A stretch of DNA of 22,205 nt from Roseiarcus sp052147395 (lineage in GTDB: Bacteria; Pseudomonadota; Alphaproteobacteria; Rhizobiales; Beijerinckiaceae): assembly GCA_052147395.1 (NCBI GenBank), contig JBKQKS010000266.1, positions 1 to 22,205 of the forward strand, read 5' to 3'. Positions 15,191-22,205 of the stretch are shown piece after piece (the first letter of the stretch is position 1; every line of letters starts with the position of its first letter). The position numbers were made by a program, and so were the translations under genes. The notes under the pieces were generated by a model. It made no database searches. It saw only the letters and a list, made by a program, of their open reading frames with translations, and had not been told where the DNA came from.

Positions 15191-15410
15191 GGCGCCCCTC
15201 CATTCGCAAAAGCGCGCCATATTCGCTACCGAGCGCACGTCGACGCTGCTTTGCGAACTGCGGCCCCTATGGCACATAGCGCTCGGCCGGCTCGCCGCAA
15301 GATCCGGACGCGGCGTTAGTAGAGGCGCCCGTGCCGCCCGAGGCGACGTTTGCCTCGCCGCGCGAACCCGCTACAAGCGTCACGCGCCACTCGTAGGCTC
15401 CGAGGTGTGA

Positions 15411-16397
15411 ATGTTGAACAAACTGCTCCGCGAGGGCCGCCCGCTGCTCGCCGACGGCGCGACCGGGACCAATCTGTTCGAGGCCGGGCTCGTGTCGGGC
15501 GAGAGCCCGGAGACCTGGAACGAGAGCCATCCAGATCGCATCCGGGCGCTGCATCTGGCGTTCGTCGACGCGGGCGCGGACATCATTCTCACCAATAGTT
15601 TTGGCGCCAACGCGCGCCGGCTCGCGCTGCATGGGCTCGAGGGGCGATCGCGCGAATTCGCCGAACGCGCGGCGGGGCTAGCGCGCTCGGTCGCCGATGC
15701 GTCGGGGCGGCGTGTGGCGGTCGGCGGCTCGGTCGGGCCGACGGGCGATCTGCTGGCGCCGCTCGGGCCACTCGGCGAAGACGAGGCGGTCGAGGTGTTC
15801 CGGACTCAGATCGCCGGCCTTCGCGACGGCGGCGCGGACGTCGTGTGGATCGAGACCATGTCGGCGGCGGACGAGATTCGCACCGCGGCGCGCGCGGCGA
15901 TCGCCGAGGGCATGCCCTACACCGTGACCGCGAGCTTCGATACCGCGGGACGTACGATGATGGGGCTCGCCCCCGACGAGTTCGCCCGCGCCTTCGCCGT
16001 CATGCCCGAGCCGCCGCTCGCGTTCGGCGCCAATTGCGGCGTCGGCGCCTCGGATCTCGTCGTTTCCGTGCTGGCGATGACGCAAGCGCGTCCCGATGCG
16101 GTGGTGATCGCCAAGGCCAACGCCGGAGTGCCGCAGTGGCATGGCGCGCACATCCATTATTCGGGCTCGCCGGAGCTGATGGGCCGCTACGCCGCGCTCG
16201 CCGTCGACGCGGGCGCCCGCGTCGTTGGCGGCTGCTGCGGCAACACGCCTGCGCATCTTTCCGCCATGCGCAAGGCGCTCGACGCGTACACGCCCAGCCC
16301 GCGGCCGGATGTCGAGACGATCGTCGAGGAACTCGGGCCGCTGGCCTCGCCGCCCGCGGCTGCGGGACGCGGCCGGCGCCGGACGCGCGACGCGTGA
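15411..16397 (+). CDS. Betaine-homocysteine S-methyltransferase-like enzyme
   Basis: A 328-residue TIM-barrel methyltransferase of the homocysteine S-methyltransferase family. It begins with LADGATGTNLF (13-23). The zinc-binding cysteines are in GANCGVG (Cys209) and GGCCGNTP (Cys275, Cys276), and IETMS (147-151) lies in the barrel. It should convert homocysteine to methionine; the betaine-type (bmt) assignment rests on overall resemblance to rhizobial proteins, and S-methylmethionine could be the donor instead. ATG 15411 has GAGG a few bases ahead. The last 25 or so residues are an Ala/Arg-rich tail. The 220 bp upstream holds the promoters of this gene and of the divergent CDGSH gene; it also has a GAGGC/GCCTC hairpin near 15340-15356. 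Its stop overlaps the next start. Confidence 0.88.
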   Translation: MLNKLLREGRPLLADGATGTNLFEAGLVSGESPETWNESHPDRIRALHLAFVDAGADIILTNSFGANARRLALHGLEGRSREFAERAAGLARSVADASGRRVAVGGSVGPTGDLLAPLGPLGEDEAVEVFRTQIAGLRDGGADVVWIETMSAADEIRTAARAAIAEGMPYTVTASFDTAGRTMMGLAPDEFARAFAVMPEPPLAFGANCGVGASDLVVSVLAMTQARPDAVVIAKANAGVPQWHGAHIHYSGSPELMGRYAALAVDAGARVVGGCCGNTPAHLSAMRKALDAYTPSPRPDVETIVEELGPLASPPAAAGRGRRRTRDA

Positions 16398-17374
16398 ACA
16401 CAGCGCCGCTAAAATTCACGGTCGAGGCGGGCGACCGGCTCGACCGTTTTGTCGCCCGCGCCGCCGAGGCCGCGGGGCTCGCACTGTCGCGCACGCGCTC
16501 GAGGGCGCTGATCGAAGCCGGCGAAGCGTGGGTCGACGGCGCGCTCGTCCGCGATCCTGCGCGCAAGGTGTCGCCGGGCGCCGTCGTCGAGATCGCGCCG
16601 CCGCCGCCCGAGGACTCTTCGCTCGAGGGCGAAGACATCCCGCTCGACGTGGTCTACGAGGACGACGCGCTCATCGTCATCGACAAGCCGGCGGGGCTCG
16701 TCGTCCATCCGGCGCCGGGCCACGCGACCGGCACGCTCGTTCAGGGGCTCATCGCCCGCTGCGGCAAAAGCCTCTCCGGCATCGGCGGCGTGCGCCGCCC
16801 GGGCATCGTGCACCGGCTCGACAAGGACACTTCGGGGCTGATGGTGGTCGCCAAGACGGACGCGGCGCACCAGGGGCTCGCTTCAGCCTTCGCCGACCAC
16901 GGCCGCGAGGGGACGCTCACGCGCGAATATCTGGCGCTGGCCTGGGGCGCGTTCGACGCGCCGGCGGGCGCCGTCGACGCGCCGATCGGCCGCCATCCGC
17001 GCAATCGCGAGAAGATGGCGGTGGTGAGCGAAGAGAAGGGACGCTTCGCGATCACTCATTGGCGCGTCGACGAGGTTTTTGCCGCCGCGACCGCCGTGCG
17101 CTGCAGCCTCGAGACCGGACGCACTCACCAGATCCGTGTCCATCTCGCCCATCTCGGCCATCCCCTCATCGGCGATACGGTCTATGGCGCCGGCTTCAAG
17201 ACCAAGGCGAGCCGGCTCACGCCCGCCGCCCGCGCCGCCCTCGACGCCTTCGGCCGCCAAGCGCTGCACGCCGCGGTCATCGGCTTCGACCACCCGGTAA
17301 CCGGCGAGCCGCTGCGCTTCGAGAGCGCGCCGCCAGAGGACTTTCTCCGGCTGATGAAGGCGTTGCGGGGATAG
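16394..17374 (+). CDS. rluD: RluD-type 23S rRNA pseudouridine synthase
   Basis: A 326-residue RNA-modifying enzyme. An S4 RNA-binding domain covers about residues 7-70. The catalytic domain has the motif HRLDKDTSGLMVVAKT (140-155), with the nucleophile Asp143, then ETGRTHQIRVHLAHLGHPL further on. RluD makes pseudouridines in helix 69 of 23S rRNA, needed for ribosome assembly. The start is a GTG within GTGA, overlapping the stop of the methyltransferase gene by 4 nt, so the two are probably translationally coupled; the alternative of a later start would cut into the S4 domain. Relatives RluA and RluC share these motifs, but the N-terminal S4 domain and the length favour RluD. Confidence 0.92.
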   Translation: MNTAPLKFTVEAGDRLDRFVARAAEAAGLALSRTRSRALIEAGEAWVDGALVRDPARKVSPGAVVEIAPPPPEDSSLEGEDIPLDVVYEDDALIVIDKPAGLVVHPAPGHATGTLVQGLIARCGKSLSGIGGVRRPGIVHRLDKDTSGLMVVAKTDAAHQGLASAFADHGREGTLTREYLALAWGAFDAPAGAVDAPIGRHPRNREKMAVVSEEKGRFAITHWRVDEVFAAATAVRCSLETGRTHQIRVHLAHLGHPLIGDTVYGAGFKTKASRLTPAARAALDAFGRQALHAAVIGFDHPVTGEPLRFESAPPEDFLRLMKALRG

Positions 17375-17377
17375 CAG

Positions 17378-17408
17378 GACGCGGCGCCGCGACTCGCGGG
17401 GCGCCGTC
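17378..17408 (+). terminator. Hairpin after rluD
   Basis: Just 3 bp past the rluD stop, GAC and GGCGCC pair with GGCGCC and GTC across an 11-nt loop, with a 2-nt bulge on the left arm. GCG/CGC inside the loop could pair as well. There is no T run, so classical intrinsic termination is unsure. It separates the bmt-rluD unit from the promoter of the toxin-antitoxin pair. Confidence 0.33.
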
Positions 17409-17428
17409 AGCAATAATTCCCACTTGTG

Positions 17429-17456
17429 TTGACGCGTGCATTATGTCATTTATAGT
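17429..17456 (+). promoter_or_regulatory. Sigma-70-type promoter of the toxin-antitoxin operon
   Basis: TTGACG (17429-17434) and TATAGT (17451-17456) are separated by 16 bp and each differs from consensus by one base. Transcription would start at about 17462-17464, on or next to the toxin ATG at 17463. There is no Shine-Dalgarno sequence before that ATG, so the transcript is probably leaderless. Confidence 0.6.
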
Positions 17457-17461
17457 TGACA
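17444..17461. promoter_or_regulatory. Candidate autoregulatory operator
   Basis: TGTCA and TGACA form a perfect inverted repeat across 8 bp, and the -10 box lies almost entirely within the gap. A bound antitoxin dimer would cover the -10 region and block polymerase, the usual way these operons control themselves. GTTGAC also occurs directly repeated at 17428 and 17455. Confidence 0.42.
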
Positions 17462-17462
17462 G

Positions 17463-17756
17463 ATGCTCGAAATTCGCCGGACCCGAGCTTTCATCGATTG
17501 GCTGGCCCGGCTGCGCGATGCTCGCGCGGTCGCGAAGATCGTCGTTCGCGTCAAACGCATGGCGGAAGGCAATTTCGGCGATTGTGAGCCGCGAGGCGAA
17601 GGCGTCAGCGAAATGCGCGTGCATGTGAGTCCCGGCTACCGCGTCTATTTCCTGCGCCGCGGCGCGGCCTTGGTCGTGCTGCTGTGCGGCGGCGACAAGT
17701 CGACGCAGTCGAGCGACATTGCCAAGGCCAAGGCAATGGCCAAGGAGATCGAATGA
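17463..17756 (+). CDS. RelE/HigB-like toxin (addiction module killer protein)
   Basis: A 97-residue toxin of the RelE/ParE superfamily, closest to the addiction-module killer subgroup. It starts MLEIRRTRAFIDWLARL, carries GVSEMRVHVSPGYRVYF (47-63) and ends with GGDKSTQSSDIAKAKAMA, a signature of that subgroup. Relatives cut mRNA at the ribosome; that activity is inferred. The toxin gene precedes the antitoxin gene, the order typical of HigBA-type pairs, and its TGA overlaps the antitoxin ATG. No ribosome site precedes ATG 17463, while the antitoxin gene has a strong one. That arrangement would favour antitoxin production. Confidence 0.9.
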   Translation: MLEIRRTRAFIDWLARLRDARAVAKIVVRVKRMAEGNFGDCEPRGEGVSEMRVHVSPGYRVYFLRRGAALVVLLCGGDKSTQSSDIAKAKAMAKEIE

Positions 17757-18052
17757 TGATCGAGACGAAGCCCTTCGACGCGGCCGAAGTCCTGACCAGC
17801 GAAGAACGCATCGCCGCCTATCTCGAGGAGGCGTTCGAGACCCGCGACGCGGCTTTCATCGTTTCCGCGATCGGCAATGTAGCCCGCGCACGCAATGTCG
17901 CGGCGCTCGCCAGGGAGGCCGGCCTCACTCGGGAGACGCTCTACCGCGCGTTCTCGCCGGGCGGCAATCCGACTGTGGCGACCCTCTTTTCGGTCGTCGA
18001 AGCCCTTGGTTTCGACATCACAGTCAAACCTCGCCATGCGCCTCCGGGCTGA
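17753..18052 (+). CDS. HigA-like antitoxin (addiction module antidote)
   Basis: A 99-residue DNA-binding partner of the upstream toxin. Residues about 48-66 (NVAALAREAGLTRETLYRA) form the recognition part of an Xre-type helix-turn-helix, and the C-terminal part ALGFDITVKP is typical of the family. The N-terminal third is probably the toxin-binding part. The ATG overlaps the toxin stop as ATGA; a second ATG follows immediately, so the start could be one codon later. AAGGAG stands 5 nt ahead. It probably binds the toxin and, with it, represses the promoter at 17429-17456. The 150 bp between this gene and nadE shows no feature I can support. Confidence 0.9.
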   Translation: MMIETKPFDAAEVLTSEERIAAYLEEAFETRDAAFIVSAIGNVARARNVAALAREAGLTRETLYRAFSPGGNPTVATLFSVVEALGFDITVKPRHAPPG

Positions 18053-18203
18053 CCGTCCGCCATCCATTTCCGCATCTTCGGAGCGCGAAGCCGCGCCAAG
18101 CGTTCGAATTGCTCTTCACCAAACGCCTCGCCGTCCCGCCTCGCCGGCTTCCGGGCGGCGTGTGCGTCTGGACCGTGCGCAGCGGTCGCGATAAACCATC
18201 GGC

Positions 18204-19874
18204 ATGTCCGCTATCGTCAACCGTCTCGTCATCGCGCTCGCGCAAATTTCGTCCATTGTCGGCGACATCGACGGCAACTGCCAAAGATTGCGCGAGGCGC
18301 GCGCTCGGTCCGCCGAGTTCGGCGCCGATATCCTGCTCGCGCCGGAACTGTTCATCTCCGGTTATCCGCCTGAAGACCTCGTGCTGAAGCCGGCCTTTCA
18401 GGAGGCCTGTCGGGCCGCATGCGAGCGGCTGGCGGCTGAAACGGACGACGGCGGGCCGGCGGTGATCGTCGGCGCGCCTTGGGTCGAGAACGGCGCGCTC
18501 TACAATGCGGCCGCCTTATTGGATCGCGGCAAGGTCGACGCGCTGCGGTTCAAGGTCGACCTGCCCAACTACGGTGTTTTCGACGAAAAGAGAGTGTTTC
18601 GCCCCGGCCCGGCGCCAGAACCCATCGTGTTCCGGGGCGTCCGGATCGGCATTCCCATTTGCGAAGACATTTGGGGGCCTCGTCCGGTCCGATGCATCCG
18701 GGAAACGCGAGGCGAAATTCTGCTCGTCCCCAACGCTTCGCCCTACGAGCGCGACAAGCTCGCGGTCCGGCGCGATGTCGCGGGCGCTCGAGTGTCGGAG
18801 AGCGGTTTGCCGCTCATCTATCTCAATCAGGTCGGCGGCCAGGACGAGCTCGTATTCGAGGGCGCGTCGTTCGCGGTCAATGGCGATGGCTCGCTGGCCG
18901 CGCAGCTCCCCGCCTTCGAGTCGAATGTGGCGCGCACATTGTGGGAGCGCGGACCCTCGGGGTGGCGATGCGTCGAGGGGCCGGTCGCCGACGTCGAACA
19001 GGGTGACGCAGGCGACTATCGGGCCTGCGTGATGGGCTTACGCGACTACGTCCGAAACAACCGGTTTCCCGGGGTGGTGCTGGGCCTGTCGGGCGGCATA
19101 GATTCGGCGCTCTGCGCGGCGATGGCCGTGGATGCGCTGGGCGCGAGCCGGGTGCACGCGGTGATGCTGCCGTACAAATTCACGTCGTCGGAGTCGTTGC
19201 GCGACGCGAGCAGCTGCGCCCGCGCGCTCGGGATCCGTTACGACGTCGTTCCGATCGCCGACGCTGTCGGGGCTGTCGATACCATGCTCGGCGGCATTTT
19301 CGCCGGGCGTCCGAGCGATGTCACCGAGGAGAACGTTCAGAGCCGCATGCGCGGTCTCGTCTTGATGGCGATTTCCAACAAGTTCGGAGCGATGGTGGTC
19401 ACGACCGGCAACAAGTCGGAGATGTCGGTCGGTTATGCGACGCTCTACGGCGACATGAACGGCGGCTTCAACCCCATCAAAGACCTCTACAAGATGGAGG
19501 TCTTCGCGCTCGCGGAATTGCGCAATCGTTGGCAACCGCGCGACGCGCTCGGACCGGACGGCGAAGTGATACCCCCTTCGATCATCACCAAGGCGCCGAG
19601 CGCGGAGCTCCGCGAAAATCAGCGCGACGAAGACTCGTTGCCTCCTTACGCCATCTTGGATGCGATCCTCGCCCGGCTCGTCGAACGCGAAATGCGCGTT
19701 GCCGATGTCGTGACCGAAGGATTCGACCCCGAGACGGTCAAACGTGTGGAACGACTGCTGTATCTCGCCGAATACAAGCGGCGTCAGTCGGCGCCCGGAG
19801 CCAAGGTCGGGCCGAAGAATTTCGGTCGCGACCGCCGCTATCCGATCGTCAACCGTTTCCGCGACCCGGGATGA
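18204..19874 (+). CDS. nadE: Glutamine-dependent NAD+ synthetase
   Basis: A 556-residue two-domain enzyme that makes NAD+ from deamido-NAD+, ATP and glutamine, the last step of NAD synthesis. The N-terminal nitrilase-like glutaminase domain (about 7-255) has the triad Glu48 (APELF), Lys117 (FKVDLPNY) and Cys153 (PICEDIW). The C-terminal synthetase domain (about 275-550) has the pyrophosphate-binding loop GLSGGIDS (294-301) and TTGNKSEMSVGYATLYGD further on. ATG 18204 lacks a good ribosome site, but the glutaminase strand begins within eight residues, so a later start is unlikely. It converges with uvrB across a 40-bp gap that has an imperfect GC palindrome and no T tract. Confidence 0.96.
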   Translation: MSAIVNRLVIALAQISSIVGDIDGNCQRLREARARSAEFGADILLAPELFISGYPPEDLVLKPAFQEACRAACERLAAETDDGGPAVIVGAPWVENGALYNAAALLDRGKVDALRFKVDLPNYGVFDEKRVFRPGPAPEPIVFRGVRIGIPICEDIWGPRPVRCIRETRGEILLVPNASPYERDKLAVRRDVAGARVSESGLPLIYLNQVGGQDELVFEGASFAVNGDGSLAAQLPAFESNVARTLWERGPSGWRCVEGPVADVEQGDAGDYRACVMGLRDYVRNNRFPGVVLGLSGGIDSALCAAMAVDALGASRVHAVMLPYKFTSSESLRDASSCARALGIRYDVVPIADAVGAVDTMLGGIFAGRPSDVTEENVQSRMRGLVLMAISNKFGAMVVTTGNKSEMSVGYATLYGDMNGGFNPIKDLYKMEVFALAELRNRWQPRDALGPDGEVIPPSIITKAPSAELRENQRDEDSLPPYAILDAILARLVEREMRVADVVTEGFDPETVKRVERLLYLAEYKRRQSAPGAKVGPKNFGRDRRYPIVNRFRDPG

Positions 19875-19914
19875 CGCAAAGGCTTTGGCGACGGCGCCGA
19901 CGCCGCGATACGTG

Positions 19915-22205
19915 CTACCGCCGCCGCCGCTTCCCGCCTGCGCCGCCTTTCGGCCTCGCCTCCCCTCCGCCCCAATTGTGTGGGCCCATGTCCTCGTCGG
20001 TCGGCTTGTGCGCGCGGGATTTCGGCGTGTTGGCGGCGCGGCCGTAGGGGCGGTCTCCGGCAAAGCCGCCGCCCGCGGCCTCGACCGCCGCCTGGCGCGC
20101 GAGCGGGTCGTCGCCAACGGCGAGGTCGACCGCCTGCAAACGCTTGATCTCGTCGCGCAGCCGCGCCGCATCCTCGAATTCGAGGTTGGCGGCGGCCGCC
20201 TTCATCCTTCTCTCGAGATCGGCGATGGTCGCTTGCAGATTGTGGCCGATCGTCGCCGCGGAGGCGACGAGGCCGGCGTCGACGGTGACATGGTCCTGTT
20301 CGTAGACCGAGGCCAGAATGTCCTGGATGCCGCGCTTGATGGTCGAGGGCGTGATGCCGTTTTCTTCGTTGTAGGCCCGCTGCTTGGCGCGGCGACGGTC
20401 GGTCTCCGAGATGGCGCGCTGCATCGAACCGGTGACGCTGTCGGCATAGAGGATGACGCGGCCGTCGACGTTGCGCGCGGCGCGGCCGATGGTTTGCACC
20501 AGCGAGGTCTCCGAGCGCAAGAAACCTTCCTTGTCGGCGTCGAGGATCGCGACCAACGCGCATTCCGGGATATCGAGCCCCTCGCGCAAGAGATTGATGC
20601 CGACCAGCACGTCGAAGGCGCCGAGGCGCAAATCGCGGATGATCTCGATGCGCTCGATGGTGTCGATGTCGGAATGCATGTAGCGCACGCGCACGCCGTT
20701 CTCGTGCAGATATTCGGTGAGGTCCTCGGCCATGCGCTTGGTCAAGGTCGTCACCAGCGCGCGATAACCCGCTTTCGCCACTCGCTTGACCTCGCCGGTG
20801 AGGTCGTCGACCTGGCTGCGCGCCGGGCGCACTTCCACGGGAGGATCGATGAGCCCGGTCGGCCGGATCACCTGCTCGACGAACACGCCGCCGCTGCGCT
20901 CGATCTCCCACGGCCCAGGCGTCGCCGAGACATGGATGGTCTGCGGCCGCATCGCCTCCCATTCCTCGAAGCGCAACGGCCGGTTGTCCATGCACGAGGG
21001 CAAGCGGAATCCGTATTCGGCGAGCGTCGCCTTGCGGCGGAAGTCGCCGCGATACATGCCGCCGATCTGCGGCACGGTGACGTGGCTTTCGTCAGCGAAG
21101 ATGAGCGCGTTGTCGGGCAAATATTCGAACAGCGTCGGCGGCGGCTCGCCGGGCCTGCGTCCGGTCAGATAGCGCGAATAGTTCTCGATGCCGGCGCAGG
21201 AGCCGGTCGCCTCCAGCATCTCCAGGTCGAACAGGGTGCGCTGCTCGAGCCGCTGCGCCTCGAGCAGACGGGCCTGGGCGTGGAGATAGTCGAGCCGTTC
21301 TTTGAGCTCCTGCTTGATCGCCTTGGTCGATTGCAGCAACGTCGGCCGCGGCGTCACATAATGGCTGTTGGCGTAGACTTTTACGAACTCGAGATCCTGG
21401 GTTTTTTGGCCGGTGAGCGGATCGAACTCGGCGATGCCCTCGATCTCGTCGCCGAACAGTCCTATGCGCCAGGCGCGGTCTTCATAGTGGGCGGGGAACA
21501 GCTCGACGGTGTCGCCGCGCACGCGGAACACGCCGCGGGAGAAATCGCCCATCGAGCGGCGGTACTGCAGCGCGACGAGATCGGCGATGAGCTGGCGCTG
21601 GTCGATCTTTTCGCCGACCTGCAACGAGAACGTCATCGCCGTATAAGTCTCGACCGAGCCGATGCCATAGATGCAGGAGACCGAAGCGACGATGATGACG
21701 TCGTCGCGTTCCAGCAGGGAGCGCGTCGCCGCGTGGCGCATGCGGTCGATCTGCTCGTTGATCGACGATTCCTTCTCGATATAGGTGTCGGAGCGCGGGA
21801 CGTAGGCCTCGGGCTGATAATAGTCGTAGTAGGAGACGAAATACTCGACGGCGTTGTCGGGGAAGAAGCTCTTGAACTCGCCATAGAGCTGCGCCGCTAG
21901 CGTCTTGTTCGGCGCCAGAATCAGCGCCGGCCGCTGCGTCGCCTCGATCACCTTGGCCATGGTAAAGGTCTTGCCGGAGCCGGTGACGCCGAGCAGCACC
22001 TGATCGCGCTCGTGGGTGGCGACGCCCTCGACGAGCTGGCGGATCGCCTCGGGCTGGTCGCCGCGCGGCTCGAACTCGCTGACGATACGGAACTTTCGCC
22101 CGCCCTCCGATTTTGCCGGCCGCTCCGGCCGGTGCGGCGTCCACGGCGGGCGGGCGCGGATGTTGGGATCGCCGAGCTCGAGCAGCTCACTGAGCGACTC
22201 CATCG
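19915..22205 (-). CDS. uvrB: Excinuclease ABC subunit B (5' end probably beyond window)
   Basis: The damage-verifying helicase of nucleotide excision repair, acting with UvrA and UvrC. At least 762 residues are in view. Counting from the last visible ATG (22203): Walker A GVTGSGKT at 72-79, the DNA-clamping beta-hairpin region SYYDYYQPEAYVPRSDTY further on, the DESH box, helicase motifs through GINLLREGLDIPE and QTIGRAARN, and a C-terminal UVR motif (IADLERRMKAAAANLEFEDA) for UvrC contact. A Gly/Arg-rich tail ends the protein. Rhizobial UvrB usually extends well ahead of the PWTPHRP segment, here only 20 residues from the ATG. The true start is therefore probably outside the window. No stop codon is seen between the ATG and the edge. 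Confidence 0.96.
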   Translation of the reverse strand, partial: MESLSELLELGDPNIRARPPWTPHRPERPAKSEGGRKFRIVSEFEPRGDQPEAIRQLVEGVATHERDQVLLGVTGSGKTFTMAKVIEATQRPALILAPNKTLAAQLYGEFKSFFPDNAVEYFVSYYDYYQPEAYVPRSDTYIEKESSINEQIDRMRHAATRSLLERDDVIIVASVSCIYGIGSVETYTAMTFSLQVGEKIDQRQLIADLVALQYRRSMGDFSRGVFRVRGDTVELFPAHYEDRAWRIGLFGDEIEGIAEFDPLTGQKTQDLEFVKVYANSHYVTPRPTLLQSTKAIKQELKERLDYLHAQARLLEAQRLEQRTLFDLEMLEATGSCAGIENYSRYLTGRRPGEPPPTLFEYLPDNALIFADESHVTVPQIGGMYRGDFRRKATLAEYGFRLPSCMDNRPLRFEEWEAMRPQTIHVSATPGPWEIERSGGVFVEQVIRPTGLIDPPVEVRPARSQVDDLTGEVKRVAKAGYRALVTTLTKRMAEDLTEYLHENGVRVRYMHSDIDTIERIEIIRDLRLGAFDVLVGINLLREGLDIPECALVAILDADKEGFLRSETSLVQTIGRAARNVDGRVILYADSVTGSMQRAISETDRRRAKQRAYNEENGITPSTIKRGIQDILASVYEQDHVTVDAGLVASAATIGHNLQATIADLERRMKAAAANLEFEDAARLRDEIKRLQAVDLAVGDDPLARQAAVEAAGGGFAGDRPYGRAANTPKSRAHKPTDEDMGPHNWGGGEARPKGGAGGKRRRR

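Noticed and set aside
15330..15410. Possible SAH or SAM riboswitch upstream of the homocysteine methyltransferase
   Set aside because: The GAGGC/GCCTC hairpin and a GAGG-like stretch are suggestive, but the conserved SAH core and the SAM-II pseudoknot sequence are not present.
19744..21900. 718-codon open frame on the plus strand opposite uvrB
   Set aside because: Fully antisense to an unmistakable uvrB; its sequence is the typical mirror of a real gene.
1..22205. CRISPR arrays, tRNA or rRNA genes, intact insertion sequences
   Set aside because: None seen: no regularly spaced identical repeats of CRISPR length, no cloverleaf-like segments, and no transposase gene.

Overview
The window is GC-rich chromosomal DNA, dense in genes. 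Gene content and protein style point to an alphaproteobacterium, most likely of the order Hyphomicrobiales (Rhizobiales). The clearest hint is UvrB: the segment just before its conserved core, containing PWTPHRP, resembles rhizobial UvrB, which carries a long N-terminal extension. I cannot name the genus. Fourteen protein genes are well supported, and no rRNA or tRNA genes were seen.

Left part (1-8230): a patatin-like phospholipase (minus) stands beside what looks like part of a surface-polysaccharide locus. It holds a TPR-ATP-grasp fusion protein (plus), two family 2 glycosyltransferases (minus, in tandem), a Tat-exported GH10 glycanase (plus) and a Wzx-type flippase (plus). The glycosyltransferases and the GH10-flippase pair diverge from a 260-bp control region. 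That region carries a close match to a sigma-54 promoter facing the glycosyltransferases. Three phased direct repeats lie about 75-120 bp upstream of its predicted start, where enhancer-binding proteins usually sit.

Middle part (8165-15190): a gene-poor kilobase (8165-9188) contains an AT-rich patch and, on the minus strand, a fold resembling domains V and VI of a group II intron. A minus-strand row follows: xylulokinase, a fatty-acid-hydroxylase/sterol-desaturase family membrane enzyme and an EamA transporter. Further up the same strand, across 490 bp with no recognisable gene, is a multidomain protein joining a VioB-type ferritin-like domain, a ferredoxin-like Fer4_19 domain and two CDGSH iron-sulfur domains.

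Right part (15411-22205): on the plus strand come a betaine-homocysteine methyltransferase, an overlapping RluD-type pseudouridine synthase, a RelE-like toxin with its HigA-like antitoxin (own promoter, probably leaderless, with a candidate operator), and glutamine-dependent NAD+ synthetase. uvrB converges on nadE from the right and probably begins beyond the window edge.

The most interesting features are the sigma-54/repeat control region of the polysaccharide locus, the TPR-ATP-grasp protein within it, the intron-like remnant, and the ferritin-ferredoxin-CDGSH fusion.
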